Assembly (NCBI GenBank): GCA_947598155.1
Contig: CANQFC010000005.1
Span: 17,115-81,114, forward strand
Direction of reading: 5' to 3'
Origin: an uncultured Clostridia bacterium
GTDB taxonomy: Bacteria; Bacillota; Clostridia; Oscillospirales; Acutalibacteraceae
DNA length: 64,000 nucleotides
Shown here: piece after piece, positions 35,780 through 45,581 of the stretch
How the letters are laid out: each line of letters opens with the position of its first letter
How positions within the stretch are numbered: position 1 is the first letter of the stretch
Notes under the pieces: model-generated
The model's database searches: none
What the model was told of the DNA's origin: nothing
What the model saw: only the letters and a program-made list of their open reading frames with translations
Position numbers and translations under genes: made by a program

Positions 35780-37735
35780 ATGAAAAAAGTAAAATTTATC
35801 TTTTTGTTCTTTTTAATTTTACTTTCTTTTGTTTTCAGCGGAGAGTTTTTTCAAAATTACTTAAATTCATTTACATCGCAGTTTTATTATATTGATATTT
35901 CAGATAATCAGTATTTCACTCAGCCTGAAATACAGGCTAAGGTATCGCAGGTTTCCGAAAAAAATAATATTGACTTTTTCGCTGTACAAAAAATTAACGA
36001 GTCAAGCCATTCGTGCGTATCTACCGTATATTGCTCAAAGAAAGCGCAGGATAGGCTGAAAAAAGAATATGCCGTATCGGCAGGGGAGTACAATGCACTG
36101 TTATCCGGTACTACAAAAGTGAGCTTTGACAGTTTTTCGGGTAGAGATTATTTTCCCAAAACCGAACGCTACTATTTTTTTGGAGACAATAGAGATGCAC
36201 AGCTGATACGGGATAATATATCTGACGATTTTTCCTGCTCTTTTGTAAAAAAAGAGAGCGTACATTCGTACCGTTATCTTATTTTACTGATTTGGTCGGT
36301 TATCGGCGTTTTGTTTTTAATTCTCACATGGCTTGATATTCACTTTCAAAAGAAAGAAAACTTTGTGCTGATTTCCTTAGGAAAGCCGATACATCAAATT
36401 ATATTTAAAAACATATTGATTGATTTTTTTGCTTTCTCTGTGATATTTATTGGCCTTTACGCGTTAATCGGCAGGTTTATATATCTCGACTATGAAATGA
36501 GAAATATTATTCTGCTTTGCATAGCCGTACTGCTCCTTAACTCTTTACTTTATTTAACTTTATTTAAGATAAATTATAAAGAGGTTTTATACGGCGCAAA
36601 TCTTAACGAGAGAATAATAGCCGACGGGTACGTTTTAAAAAGTATATCCATGATACTGACGGTTGTGGTTTTATCCTGCAACGCTTTGCTTATTTCAACG
36701 AACTTTAAAGAACTGAAAAAGAGCAAACAGCTTGAAAGCGTCGGAAATTACAGCTTTTTACAGCTAAATTACGTTTCGCTTTTGGATTATGATGAAAACT
36801 TTGAGGAAAATCTACACAGTTTGATTTACTCAATATACAGCGAATTGCAAAGCAAAGGCTGCGCTTATTCGTTTTGCGGCTTAACGGGCAAAAACGATTA
36901 TTGTATTGTAAATTCAAATTCAAGATTTTTGTTGAATAAATTTGACTGCAAACTCGAATCTGACAGCAACGTTGATTTATTTGTTTTAGTTCCCGAAAAG
37001 CCTGACGGTCCTGAAAATGTTGACGAAATAATTTCTGATTGCATAGAAATGTATTTTGGCTCTGATGAAGAATTAAACTGTAAAAAAGTTACTTATTCGG
37101 GCGGCGGAAAACTGCTTTTATATGATAATTCCGAAGGGATTACTTTAGGGGCTGAGCAGGTTGAAAATCCGATAATAATTTATGTTAATAACAGCGCAAA
37201 AGGGCTTGTTTGCGAGAAATCAACGCTTTCGAGTTTGTTTAACAATATGCTTTTCAACATAAGCGACAGCGATATAAAACAGCTCAGCGAAAAGTATTCG
37301 CTCGGGGAAAAAGGTTTTTATTTACAGCAGGTAAAAATGACTGATAAGCTTTTGTCTTATCAGTCCGTATTAAACAGGGTCTTGCTTTTAAATACGGTTA
37401 TCAGCGCATTTTTATTGATTCTTGAGCTGTTCATAATTTCGGTAATTATTAAATCGGAATATAAGGTTAGCACCACGGAGCTTGCAATTAAAAAGGTTTT
37501 AGGATATTCGGTTTTACAAAAGAATAAACAAATTTTTCTGCTGAACGCTTACGCAACATTCATTGCCGTTACCGCGTGCGTGGTACTCTCGCTTATGTAT
37601 AAGCTGTCGGTGTGGTATATTGTAATTGCAGTCGGCGTTTCGGTTTTGTGTCTTGAATACGTTATAATTGCGGTACTCATAACGCGTTTTGAAAAACAAA
37701 ATGTTGCTAAAATTCTGAAAGGTGGCTGTTTATGA
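35780..37735 (+). CDS. FtsX-like ABC permease, bacteriocin-associated integral membrane protein type
   Basis: 651 residues; GGGGGCTGG precedes the ATG at 35780. The N-terminal helix is followed by an extracellular domain, then a four-helix block (about 175-290), a second extracellular domain, and a C-terminal helix block. The arrangement and the cytoplasmic segment KVLGYSVLQKNKQIF resemble FtsX/DUF1430 permeases next to bacteriocin or immunity genes. The ATPase gene overlaps its 3' end by 4 bp, so the two form one transporter, likely for a peptide or lipid; the substrate is unknown. Confidence 0.75.
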   Translation: MKKVKFIFLFFLILLSFVFSGEFFQNYLNSFTSQFYYIDISDNQYFTQPEIQAKVSQVSEKNNIDFFAVQKINESSHSCVSTVYCSKKAQDRLKKEYAVSAGEYNALLSGTTKVSFDSFSGRDYFPKTERYYFFGDNRDAQLIRDNISDDFSCSFVKKESVHSYRYLILLIWSVIGVLFLILTWLDIHFQKKENFVLISLGKPIHQIIFKNILIDFFAFSVIFIGLYALIGRFIYLDYEMRNIILLCIAVLLLNSLLYLTLFKINYKEVLYGANLNERIIADGYVLKSISMILTVVVLSCNALLISTNFKELKKSKQLESVGNYSFLQLNYVSLLDYDENFEENLHSLIYSIYSELQSKGCAYSFCGLTGKNDYCIVNSNSRFLLNKFDCKLESDSNVDLFVLVPEKPDGPENVDEIISDCIEMYFGSDEELNCKKVTYSGGGKLLLYDNSEGITLGAEQVENPIIIYVNNSAKGLVCEKSTLSSLFNNMLFNISDSDIKQLSEKYSLGEKGFYLQQVKMTDKLLSYQSVLNRVLLLNTVISAFLLILELFIISVIIKSEYKVSTTELAIKKVLGYSVLQKNKQIFLLNAYATFIAVTACVVLSLMYKLSVWYIVIAVGVSVLCLEYVIIAVLITRFEKQNVAKILKGGCL

Positions 37736-38349
37736 TTACGGTAAAGAATTTGTGCAAGAGTTTTGATGAAAATGTGATTTTCGATAACTTTGATATTACA
37801 ATAGAATCGGGCGATTTTGTCGTTTTTGCAGGGGACAGCGGATGCGGAAAAACAACGCTTTTGAACATAATCGGCGGTCTTGAAGCACCCGACAAGGGCG
37901 AAATTCTTGTTGACGGCGAAAATATATTTAAAAGGAAAAACCGCAGAGAATATTTTATGCACAAGGTGGGCTTTCTGTTTCAGAATTTTGCTTTGATTGA
38001 GAATAAAACAGTTCGTGAAAATCTGTTGCTTGTACCCAAAAATAACAGAACGGATTTAACGGTTAAGGATGCTCTGCAAACGGTGGGCATTCCCGATAAA
38101 GCCGACGAAAAGGTATATAAGCTTTCGGGAGGGGAGCAACAGCGTGTTGCACTTGCAAGGCTGCTTTTTAAAAAGTGCGATATAATCCTTGCTGACGAGC
38201 CTACAGGGTCGCTTGATTCAAAAAATGCCGATGCCGTTTTGGATATTTTACATTCAATGAATGACAGCGGCAGAACAGTAATTGTTGTTACACATAACGA
38301 GAAGATTATAAAATCCGAAAAAAGAGTGGTGCTTTTGAATGAAAAATAA
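37732..38349 (+). CDS. ABC transporter ATP-binding protein (LolD/MacB type)
   Basis: 205 residues; AAAGGTGG precedes the ATG. Walker A GDSGCGKTTLLN, signature LSGGEQQRVALARLL, Walker B ILADEPTGSLD and switch His VTHNE are all intact. It energises the preceding permease; stop and start overlap (ATGA-type coupling). Confidence 0.95.
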   Translation: MITVKNLCKSFDENVIFDNFDITIESGDFVVFAGDSGCGKTTLLNIIGGLEAPDKGEILVDGENIFKRKNRREYFMHKVGFLFQNFALIENKTVRENLLLVPKNNRTDLTVKDALQTVGIPDKADEKVYKLSGGEQQRVALARLLFKKCDIILADEPTGSLDSKNADAVLDILHSMNDSGRTVIVVTHNEKIIKSEKRVVLLNEK

Positions 38350-39349
38350 TGCGTTAAAAAAGCTTACTGTGCTCGCTCTTGTTATAACTTTAATATTTGC
38401 GGGAATAAATATTTTTTGGCTAATTACTATGTATATACCCTATTGCGGATATTCGTACTCTCTTGCTCAATACGAAAGTGAGCATCCGGCAAACAAACAG
38501 GAAGAAAAATATTCTTTTGTAATTTCAAAAACGCCATATCTCGGATATGACGATTATATTAGTGTTGGAATTGAAGTAACAGACGATATGAAAGGCATTG
38601 TTATAGGCGGAATATACATTTATCCGAATATTTGGGGCGATTATGAATATGCCGTAGGCTGCACGGAAAACGGCGACAGTTTCTTTATGATGGAAATAGA
38701 TGCTTTGGGCAATTTTATTCCCTTTGACGAAAACGATACGGAATTTAACGAAAAGGCACAGAAAATTTTGAATGACAAACAAGGTGAAATAACACAACTT
38801 ATACAAAAGGCTAAGGACTGTTGGGGGTTAGAGGCAAAACATGATTTAAAAATGGGAATAAAGGGTTTAGTAAACGGTCAGCCGTTATTCGCGCTTTTTG
38901 CCGTCGCTTTTATTATTGGTTTATTTTGCTTGATTATATCTGTATTCATTTGGCTGTTAAAATACAAATTCCCGTTTGAAAATAAATTTACAAGCGAAAT
39001 GAATGATACTTTTTACGGAAAGGCAGAGTACAGATTTAAACGAACTATCGGGGAATACGAGTTTTTTGCGTCAGAACCTCAGCTTTTAAGAAATAACCCA
39101 TTTTTAGCAGTGAAAAAATTGCCGTATAAAGAGGAACCGTTGACTTTAGTAATTTTCCTTAACAATAAAAAGGAAAAAATGAAATACTATGCCTTATTGA
39201 CCGATTCGCAAACCGTAATACGAAAAGCGGAAAAGGTTGAATTTGAATATATTTGCGGCAAGGCGCTGAGCACAAATCAGTTCATAATTGACCACAACGA
39301 AGAGATTGCCGATTTAGCCGCTCAGGCAAATCTGTTCTGGCCGATATAA
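38339..39349 (+). CDS. Membrane protein of unknown function encoded with the ABC transporter
   Basis: 336 residues; its ATG overlaps the ATPase gene by 11 bp, so it is translationally coupled. It has an N-terminal helix (about 8-32), an extracellular domain of ~140 residues, a second helix (about 188-212) and a ~120-residue cytoplasmic domain. The extracellular part contains QKAKDCWGLEA, echoing AAKEFWGLD in the small upstream ORF. An accessory or immunity role for the transporter is plausible from context only. The TAA stop lies in the first bases of a palindromic repeat. Confidence 0.7.
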   Translation: MKNNALKKLTVLALVITLIFAGINIFWLITMYIPYCGYSYSLAQYESEHPANKQEEKYSFVISKTPYLGYDDYISVGIEVTDDMKGIVIGGIYIYPNIWGDYEYAVGCTENGDSFFMMEIDALGNFIPFDENDTEFNEKAQKILNDKQGEITQLIQKAKDCWGLEAKHDLKMGIKGLVNGQPLFALFAVAFIIGLFCLIISVFIWLLKYKFPFENKFTSEMNDTFYGKAEYRFKRTIGEYEFFASEPQLLRNNPFLAVKKLPYKEEPLTLVIFLNNKKEKMKYYALLTDSQTVIRKAEKVEFEYICGKALSTNQFIIDHNEEIADLAAQANLFWPI

Positions 39350-39455
39350 CTTAGACAAAAAGGAACCCGCCTCTAAAGCGGCGGGTTTCGTTTCGGCATC
39401 AGCGGGGAATTTGCTCTCCACTGATTTCTCAATAACAGGGCAAGCCCTTATTGAA
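39345..39455. repeat. Palindromic intergenic repeat, internally deleted copy
   Basis: It starts TATAACTTAGACAAAAAGGA and supplies the stop codon of the preceding gene. It keeps CCCGCC..GGCGGG, TTTCGGCATCAGCGGGGA, CTCTCCACTGATTTC and CAAGCCCTTATTGAA. Same deletion form as 34261-34375. Confidence 0.85.
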
Positions 39456-39487
39456 AGAAGTTTTCACAGATAGGAGAGTACAAAACT

Positions 39488-39928
39488 ATGCGGATTATAA
39501 ATTTAATTAAAACTTTTCTTAGCAGTGTTTTATATATGATTTTTTATATATTTAATATATTTATTTTTTTACTATTAGTTGGTAATAATTGTCCATATTT
39601 TGCTGTTTTTTCTTATATTGTTTTGTTCGTTCTAACCTCAATAATTCATTATTTTATGTCTAAGAAATATATGAATATAGTAATCAATAAATTTGTAACG
39701 ATTATTATATATACTTTATTTATTTGCGGACTGTTTGCAATATTATTTACTTGCGTTCCCGATTGCTTTACATTTTTTTTATTTGTTTATTACATTTTTT
39801 TTGAAATGTTCCATAATGAATTTATTGTAAACTTGATATTTATACAATTTATACTACCGATATTAGCATTTATATTGGGGTTGTCAGGCAAGCAAAATAA
39901 GCAATCAGAGGACGGTTCCTCGCCATGA
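39488..39928 (+). CDS. Small multi-helix membrane protein, unknown
   Basis: 146 residues; TAGGAGAG precedes the ATG. Four hydrophobic helices, very AT-rich and Phe/Ile-rich, with a polar tail (GKQNKQSEDGSSP). The last helix and basic end (LPILAFILGLSG) resemble the end of the 58765 product. No family recognised; size and setting fit an immunity-type membrane protein. Confidence 0.65.
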   Translation: MRIINLIKTFLSSVLYMIFYIFNIFIFLLLVGNNCPYFAVFSYIVLFVLTSIIHYFMSKKYMNIVINKFVTIIIYTLFICGLFAILFTCVPDCFTFFLFVYYIFFEMFHNEFIVNLIFIQFILPILAFILGLSGKQNKQSEDGSSP

Positions 39929-40200
39929 ACAAAAGCCTGATAAGATTGATATAACAAAATATTTTGCATATGATTTTATCTGCCGCCCTGCAATTTTTTA
40001 AGGAGTGATTAAATATGTTGTCAAAACTTATGTTTTTTTGGAAAGTTTACATTCTATTGAATTTTGTTAGGCTATTTAAAAATTCAAGTTGGAATACAGC
40101 GTGGGATATAGCTTCTTGCTTCTTCTCTGCAGGCTCTATGATTGCCGGATTTTTAGATTATATGGATGGTCGATTTGATGGAAAATGTAAAGTATGGTAA
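39927..40200 (+). pseudogene. Duplicated leader and 5' end of the 34663 gene, frameshifted and fused to other sequence
   Basis: From AACAAAAGCCTGATAAGATT through GCAATTTTTTAAGGAGTG to TTGGAAAGTTTACATTCTAT the sequence follows 34585-34710. One base is lost after TTGTCAAAACTTATG, so the frame shifts and the similarity then ends. A 61-codon frame (40015-40200) remains but is probably not a functional protein. It overlaps the start of the 40166 gene. Confidence 0.65.
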
Positions 40201-40891
40201 TGTAGAATTTACCGTAAGCATACTTTCTGATTTCTCCTGCACATATATCGTTTCGGCAGATGGTGTGCAGCCTCTGAGTTGTACTCAAATAAAGCATGAG
40301 TATATCTACACATTTCTCTTGCCCCGAGGTCTGCATACCGTTAAAATAGAGAGTGTGCCGACGACTAAAAACGGGATAGGTAAATTAAGCGCTGAATTCC
40401 TTTCCGCATCGTCAAAGAAAAGACATCTAAACCATTTGATGGCGTTTCGATATTATATTGCTTGCTTTTCTATGACGCTAAAGCTTCGTATTCATAGAGA
40501 TGCAAGTTTAAAATTGGGAATTAAACGGGAAAACTATACGAATTTTTTAAATGTTGACTGTACTTATCATTTGCCTTTTGTTTCCGGCTCTAAAAATATA
40601 AAGCAGGAGGACGCAAGTCTGCAAATTCTCGGTACGGCGCAGTTAAAGAAAAAATTTTTCCGTACACAGGCAGCCGTGTGGACAGCCTATTGCTTTTTAC
40701 TGTTGATAATATTCGGCGCATTTGCCGTAACGGATATTTTATTTTGGAGTACAGACAGCGGTATTTCGGGTCATAACGGCGCTTCGCTGTTTTTTATCGG
40801 CAGCTTTCCTGTGATTATTTTAACAATTTTTATTATTTGCGTAATTTGTATGGGCAATATAAGGCTCATTCAATTTTTTAAACACATTTAA
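40166..40891 (+). CDS. Protein of unknown function with two C-terminal membrane helices
   Basis: 241 residues from an ATG at 40166 (40178 is an alternative); no clear ribosome site, consistent with the rearranged upstream sequence. The first ~165 residues are soluble and mixed alpha/beta (FTVSILSDFSCTYIVSADG, LPRGLHTVKIESV). Two helices cover about 172-195 and 210-232. It lies 16 bp before the surface protease gene and may be cotranscribed. Family unknown. Confidence 0.65.
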   Translation: MVDLMENVKYGNVEFTVSILSDFSCTYIVSADGVQPLSCTQIKHEYIYTFLLPRGLHTVKIESVPTTKNGIGKLSAEFLSASSKKRHLNHLMAFRYYIACFSMTLKLRIHRDASLKLGIKRENYTNFLNVDCTYHLPFVSGSKNIKQEDASLQILGTAQLKKKFFRTQAAVWTAYCFLLLIIFGAFAVTDILFWSTDSGISGHNGASLFFIGSFPVIILTIFIICVICMGNIRLIQFFKHI

Positions 40892-40907
40892 AAGGGGGTT
40901 AGGGATT

Positions 40908-43900
40908 ATGAAAAAGGTATTTTCGGTATTTTTGTCTTTAATACTTATACTTTTTATATTCAGTCCGTGCTTTAGCTCATTGGCGGCTGGGTTGGAATAT
41001 AAAATGTATGAAAACAAGACGGAAGAGCTCAAAGAGTTTTCAAATGAATTGAGTGATTTGATTGATAAGTATGACAGCGGTTTAAGCAGCGCTGACACTG
41101 ACTGCCGAATGAAATACAATGTTGTGAAACAAAACAGTGATTTGGCAGATACAAGTGATTTTCAAACGGCTCGTTTAATCGTATATACTGATGATGAGCT
41201 TAACGACTGCAATGCGGCAGTACATCTTTCGGGATATGAAGATTTACATATTCTTCAATACGAAACGCCCGAACAGGCGGAACAGGCCTATGAGCGTTAC
41301 AGCGGCGATAAGCGCATTGACTCTGTCGAGCCGGATATTATACTCAAATTGGATGAAGACGATATTGTCGAAGATAATCAAACAAGTTTTAATTCCGATT
41401 ATGATTACAGCGAAACGCCTGAAGAAAATGTCAAACATTCTTGGGGATATGATTATATCCAAACGCCTGACGCATTTCAATATATTTTAGGCCATATCTC
41501 CGTGCAGGAATTGCCGGAAGTCGTTGTTGCGGTTATTGACGGCGGTATCGGCAAGGGCGATGAGGAATTTAACAAAAGGTTGCTAAAGGCATACACTTTC
41601 TTAGGTAGTGATGCCGATCCGTACACTCCAAACAGTTCGCACGGTACATTGGCTGCCGCAGTTATTTATGAAAATACGCTGCCCAATGTTAAATTTGTTT
41701 CTTATCAGGTATTTAATAAAGAGGGAAGCTCTACAACATCTCTCACAAACTTAGCCGAAGAACAGGCGGCTTTAGATAAGGTGGATATTATCAATTCAAG
41801 CTATGGCGGTCAAATCGTAGGCGCACCGCCTGTAAAATCGGGAACTGCGGCGGAGCGCATAGATAACAGTAAGCCTTTGCATATTGCATCGGCAGGCAAT
41901 CATAAAACTACAAAACCTCAAACTCCCGCCTGTAGACCGGGCGTAATTTCAGTTGCAAATTTAACAAACCGCGAAATCCTTGCCGCTTCAAGCGGACGGG
42001 GCGTAAACTATGTAGATGTTGCCGCACCGGGAGAAGGTACTTTTGTATCGTACAAAAAGGGTGAGTATGCTCAATTCGGCGGTACTTCCTGTGCAGCGCC
42101 GTATGTGGTTGCAACAAGCGCCATGCTTATGTCGTATTATCCGGAGGCTTCCAATGCAGAGCTTGCACAAATTCTTTTTGATTCCTGTGATTCGGATTTA
42201 AAAACAGTGCGGTACGGCATTGTAAATATGTTTAAAGCGCTTACGCATAATGCGGACGATGCATATCAAACCGAAATGCCGCAATTCAGCTTGGAAAGCT
42301 CTCCTGCATCACAAAAATATTACGATAAAGTACAGTATCTTGAATTGACCTGTCAGGATAAAGATGCGGAAATTTATTATACGCTGAATAAGACTGTACC
42401 GAACAAAGAGGACGGTATCTTATACACAGAACCTATTGAACTCTCAAAAGCCACTACAGTTTATGCTGTTGCCTATTCAAAGAACGGCGCAAGAAGTGAA
42501 ATCGCTAAAAGGACATTCAATATTCGGCTTATAGAAACTACCGAACCCGATGAGAACGGTTGGCTTATAAGAGAAAACGGTATGATTTATGATTATATCG
42601 GATTGGAATCGGATTTGGTTGTACCCGAAACCGTGTTGGGAATTAAAGTAAAAGGGATTGAAGCAAAGGCGTTTCAGGGGCAGTCTTGGCTAACCTCCAT
42701 AGTCATTCCGGAAAGCATAAGCACAATCGGAGAAAGAGCGTTTTCAAATTGTAATAATTTATCCAAAGTAACGGCTCCGGGCATAACCTCTGTGCCGAAA
42801 TATGCTTTTTCAAACTGCCTTTGCTTGGATGTAGTTGATATGCCGAAGCTTGAAAGGGTCAGTCCTTATGCGTTTTATCATACAGGAACTTTAGACGGGC
42901 TTCCTTTTGAAAAATTAAATTATATTTCTACAGATGCATTTGCCGGCTCAAATGTTGTTTATGTGCATTTGGACAGCGCCGAATCTGTCGCTGCAGGCGC
43001 ATTCAGTTACTGTTATCAGCTTGTTGAGGCGTATTTGCCGAAAATCATAGCGGAAAATTGCGGATCTTATATATTCCAAAACTGCCTTTCTCTCGAAAAA
43101 GTTGTGCTAAACCCTGAAAACGACAGCTTGCCGGCATATATTTTCAGCGGAAGCGGTTTAGTTAAGGCTGACTTTTTCCCGGAAATTATTTATTCCGATC
43201 CCGGAGCATTCGGATACTGCAGCAGCTTAACTTATGCGTATTTGCCGTCATTAGAAGAGGCAGGCGACGAGATGTTTTTCTCCTCTAAAAATTTAAGGAC
43301 TGTTTTGCTGCCGAGTGCGCATGTGCTTTCCGATTATGTGTTCGGTGAGTGCGACAGCGTTACAACTGTAGAACTTTCCGATGATTTAACATATTTAGGC
43401 AGTAATTTATTTAGTAACTGTTTTTCATTAAAACATGTGAAATTGTACGGCGATTTTAAGATGCACCCAAATGCATTTTACGATTGTTGTTTAGAACGCA
43501 TTGAAATGAACCGTGTGCGGATTTTAGAGGGTTTGCCAAGTACGCAAAATTGCATTATCGCCATGCCATCGACATTTGAAAAATGTAACGAGGATACGAA
43601 GGGCAGGAACTACAAGGTTTACGGCACAAAGGGAACATATGCCGAAACTTGGGCGAATGAAAACGGCCACGAATTTATTAATATTTCGCAAGATACTGCT
43701 ATTTTGAAAGATGTTCCTATGGAATATACCGACAAAACGCAGACTCTTTCTCCCGATGTCATAGGCTTTAACCGTACATATCAATGGTACGCAAGCGACA
43801 AGCCGGACAACACCGCCGGAACGCCCATAGAGGGTGCAACGGACAGAGAATTTAACCCCGAAGATTACCCTGCGGCTAAGTATTACTATTGTGTTGTCAC

Positions 43901-45548
43901 CAGTACCGATGTAGGTTATGACCCAATAGAAATTCGCACAGGAGTTACCGAGAATACAACGCTCAACCCTGCCGATTATTCAAAAGTAGAAAAAGCTAAA
44001 TCGGAAATCCCCGAGGACTTGTCCGTTTATACAGACGAAAGCGTTAAGGCGTTGCAGGATATATTAGATAACATAGACTACAGCTTGGACGAAACCGAGC
44101 AGAGCAAGGTTGACGATTACGCAAAAGCCATAGAAGAAGCCGTCAACTCCCTTAAATACAAACCTGCCGACTATACCGCATACAATGCCGCAGTTGAAAA
44201 AGCAAATGCGATAGACCGTAGTCTATACAAAGATTTAACTGCACTTGATGAAGCCTTAAAAACCGATGTCAGCGGTAAAAACATAACAGAGCAAGCGGTT
44301 ATTGACAAGCAAGCAAAAGCGATTGAAGAAGCTATCAATTCCCTTGAGTACAAACCTGCGGATTATACCGAGTATAACAAGGCCGTCGAAAAGGCAAATG
44401 CCCTTGACCGCAGTTTGTATCAAGATTTAACTGCCCTTGATGAAGCTTTAAAGACCGATGTCAGTGGCAAGAACATAACGGAGCAAGCGGTTGTAGACAA
44501 GCAAGCAAAAGCGATTGAAGAAGCTATCAACGCCCTTGAATACAAGCCAGCGGACTACACAGAGTATAACAAAGCAGTTGAAAAGGCAGAATCTCTTGAC
44601 CGCAATTTGTATCAGGATTTAACCGCACTTGATGAAGCTTTAAAGACCGATGTCAGCGGCAAGAACATAACAGAGCAATCGGTTGTTAACGAGCAAACAA
44701 AAGCGATAGAAGAAGCAATCAACGCCCTTGAATACAAGCCAGCTAACTATACCGAGTACAACAAAGCAGTCGAAAAGGCAAATGCCCTTGACCGCAATTT
44801 GTATCAAGACTTAACCGCACTTGATGAAGCTTTGAATGTCGATGTCAGCGGCAAGAACATAACCGAACAAGCAGTAGTTGACGAGCAGACAAAAGCGATT
44901 GAAGAAGCAATTAACTATCTTGAATACAAGCAAGCTGACTACACGGAATATAACAAAGCAGTTGAAAAAGCTAATGCCCTTGACCGCAGTTTGTATCAAG
45001 ATTTAACTGCCCTTGATGAAGCTTTAAAGACCGATGTCAGCGGCAAGAACATAACGGAACAAACGGTTGTCGACAAGCAGACAAAGACAATTGAAGAAGC
45101 TATTAACTCCCTTGAATACAAACCGGCGGACTACACAGAAGTCGAAAAGGCGATTGCGGCTATCCCCGATGACTTGTCCATATACACGGACGAAAGCGTT
45201 AATACTTTAAATGAAGTTGTAAATGCTGTGGATTATTCTCTTAACATCACGCAACAGGCAACGGTAGACGGCTATGCACAGGCAATTATAGATGCGGTTA
45301 ATGCGTTGGAATTAAAGCCTGTAGAGCCGCCCGTCACAGAAGAACCGACTAAACCCGATGCGACCAAACCGGGCGTTTCAGAAGGGACAACCAAGCCGAG
45401 CGTTCCCGAAGAGTCTACCACTTTACCGGACTCGCAAAAAACAGATATTCCGAAAACAGGCGGCGCTGCTTCCGTAAGCTACACAGTAGCATTGCTAACA
45501 CTCTTGTCCGCTTGCATTTACATCACAAGCAGAAAAAGGAGATCATAA
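40908..45548 (+). CDS. Cell-wall-anchored subtilisin-like serine protease with leucine-rich and FIVAR-like repeats
   Basis: 1546 residues; AAAGGGGG lies upstream. Order: signal peptide (1-27); propeptide-like region (~30-160); S8 domain (~165-445) with an intact triad in VVAVIDGGIG (Asp), NSSHGTLAAAV (His) and FGGTSCAAPYVVA (Ser); a chitobiase/CHB_HEX-like beta domain (~460-540, AEIYYTLNKTVPN); BspA-type leucine-rich repeats (~545-895); an Ig-like segment (~935-1000); FIVAR-like helical repeats (~1020-1460), five of them near-identical 64-residue units; a Thr/Pro/Glu stalk; and the sortase signal IPKTGG, hydrophobic helix and RKRRS tail. A surface protease with adhesion modules. Confidence 0.93.
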   Translation: MKKVFSVFLSLILILFIFSPCFSSLAAGLEYKMYENKTEELKEFSNELSDLIDKYDSGLSSADTDCRMKYNVVKQNSDLADTSDFQTARLIVYTDDELNDCNAAVHLSGYEDLHILQYETPEQAEQAYERYSGDKRIDSVEPDIILKLDEDDIVEDNQTSFNSDYDYSETPEENVKHSWGYDYIQTPDAFQYILGHISVQELPEVVVAVIDGGIGKGDEEFNKRLLKAYTFLGSDADPYTPNSSHGTLAAAVIYENTLPNVKFVSYQVFNKEGSSTTSLTNLAEEQAALDKVDIINSSYGGQIVGAPPVKSGTAAERIDNSKPLHIASAGNHKTTKPQTPACRPGVISVANLTNREILAASSGRGVNYVDVAAPGEGTFVSYKKGEYAQFGGTSCAAPYVVATSAMLMSYYPEASNAELAQILFDSCDSDLKTVRYGIVNMFKALTHNADDAYQTEMPQFSLESSPASQKYYDKVQYLELTCQDKDAEIYYTLNKTVPNKEDGILYTEPIELSKATTVYAVAYSKNGARSEIAKRTFNIRLIETTEPDENGWLIRENGMIYDYIGLESDLVVPETVLGIKVKGIEAKAFQGQSWLTSIVIPESISTIGERAFSNCNNLSKVTAPGITSVPKYAFSNCLCLDVVDMPKLERVSPYAFYHTGTLDGLPFEKLNYISTDAFAGSNVVYVHLDSAESVAAGAFSYCYQLVEAYLPKIIAENCGSYIFQNCLSLEKVVLNPENDSLPAYIFSGSGLVKADFFPEIIYSDPGAFGYCSSLTYAYLPSLEEAGDEMFFSSKNLRTVLLPSAHVLSDYVFGECDSVTTVELSDDLTYLGSNLFSNCFSLKHVKLYGDFKMHPNAFYDCCLERIEMNRVRILEGLPSTQNCIIAMPSTFEKCNEDTKGRNYKVYGTKGTYAETWANENGHEFINISQDTAILKDVPMEYTDKTQTLSPDVIGFNRTYQWYASDKPDNTAGTPIEGATDREFNPEDYPAAKYYYCVVTSTDVGYDPIEIRTGVTENTTLNPADYSKVEKAKSEIPEDLSVYTDESVKALQDILDNIDYSLDETEQSKVDDYAKAIEEAVNSLKYKPADYTAYNAAVEKANAIDRSLYKDLTALDEALKTDVSGKNITEQAVIDKQAKAIEEAINSLEYKPADYTEYNKAVEKANALDRSLYQDLTALDEALKTDVSGKNITEQAVVDKQAKAIEEAINALEYKPADYTEYNKAVEKAESLDRNLYQDLTALDEALKTDVSGKNITEQSVVNEQTKAIEEAINALEYKPANYTEYNKAVEKANALDRNLYQDLTALDEALNVDVSGKNITEQAVVDEQTKAIEEAINYLEYKQADYTEYNKAVEKANALDRSLYQDLTALDEALKTDVSGKNITEQTVVDKQTKTIEEAINSLEYKPADYTEVEKAIAAIPDDLSIYTDESVNTLNEVVNAVDYSLNITQQATVDGYAQAIIDAVNALELKPVEPPVTEEPTKPDATKPGVSEGTTKPSVPEESTTLPDSQKTDIPKTGGAASVSYTVALLTLLSACIYITSRKRRS
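44160..45119 (+). repeat. Five tandem 192-bp coding repeats in the surface protease
   Basis: Each unit encodes 64 residues beginning KPADYTEYNKAVEKAN and containing LDEALKTDVSGKNITEQ. Boundaries are exact multiples of 192 bp. Units differ by a few substitutions (for example KQADYT in unit 5), consistent with slippage or gene conversion and variable repeat number. Confidence 0.9.
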
Positions 45549-45581
45549 AAGTAAAACTATTTGTTGGAAGGAGATTAAATA

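Noticed and set aside
40015..40200. A 61-residue membrane protein gene
   Set aside because: Its start is a frameshifted copy of the 34663 gene start, and it overlaps the next gene; treated as a remnant.
44160..45119. Regularly spaced repeats that could suggest a CRISPR array
   Set aside because: The units are 192 bp, contiguous, in frame and encode a 64-residue protein repeat; there are no spacers.
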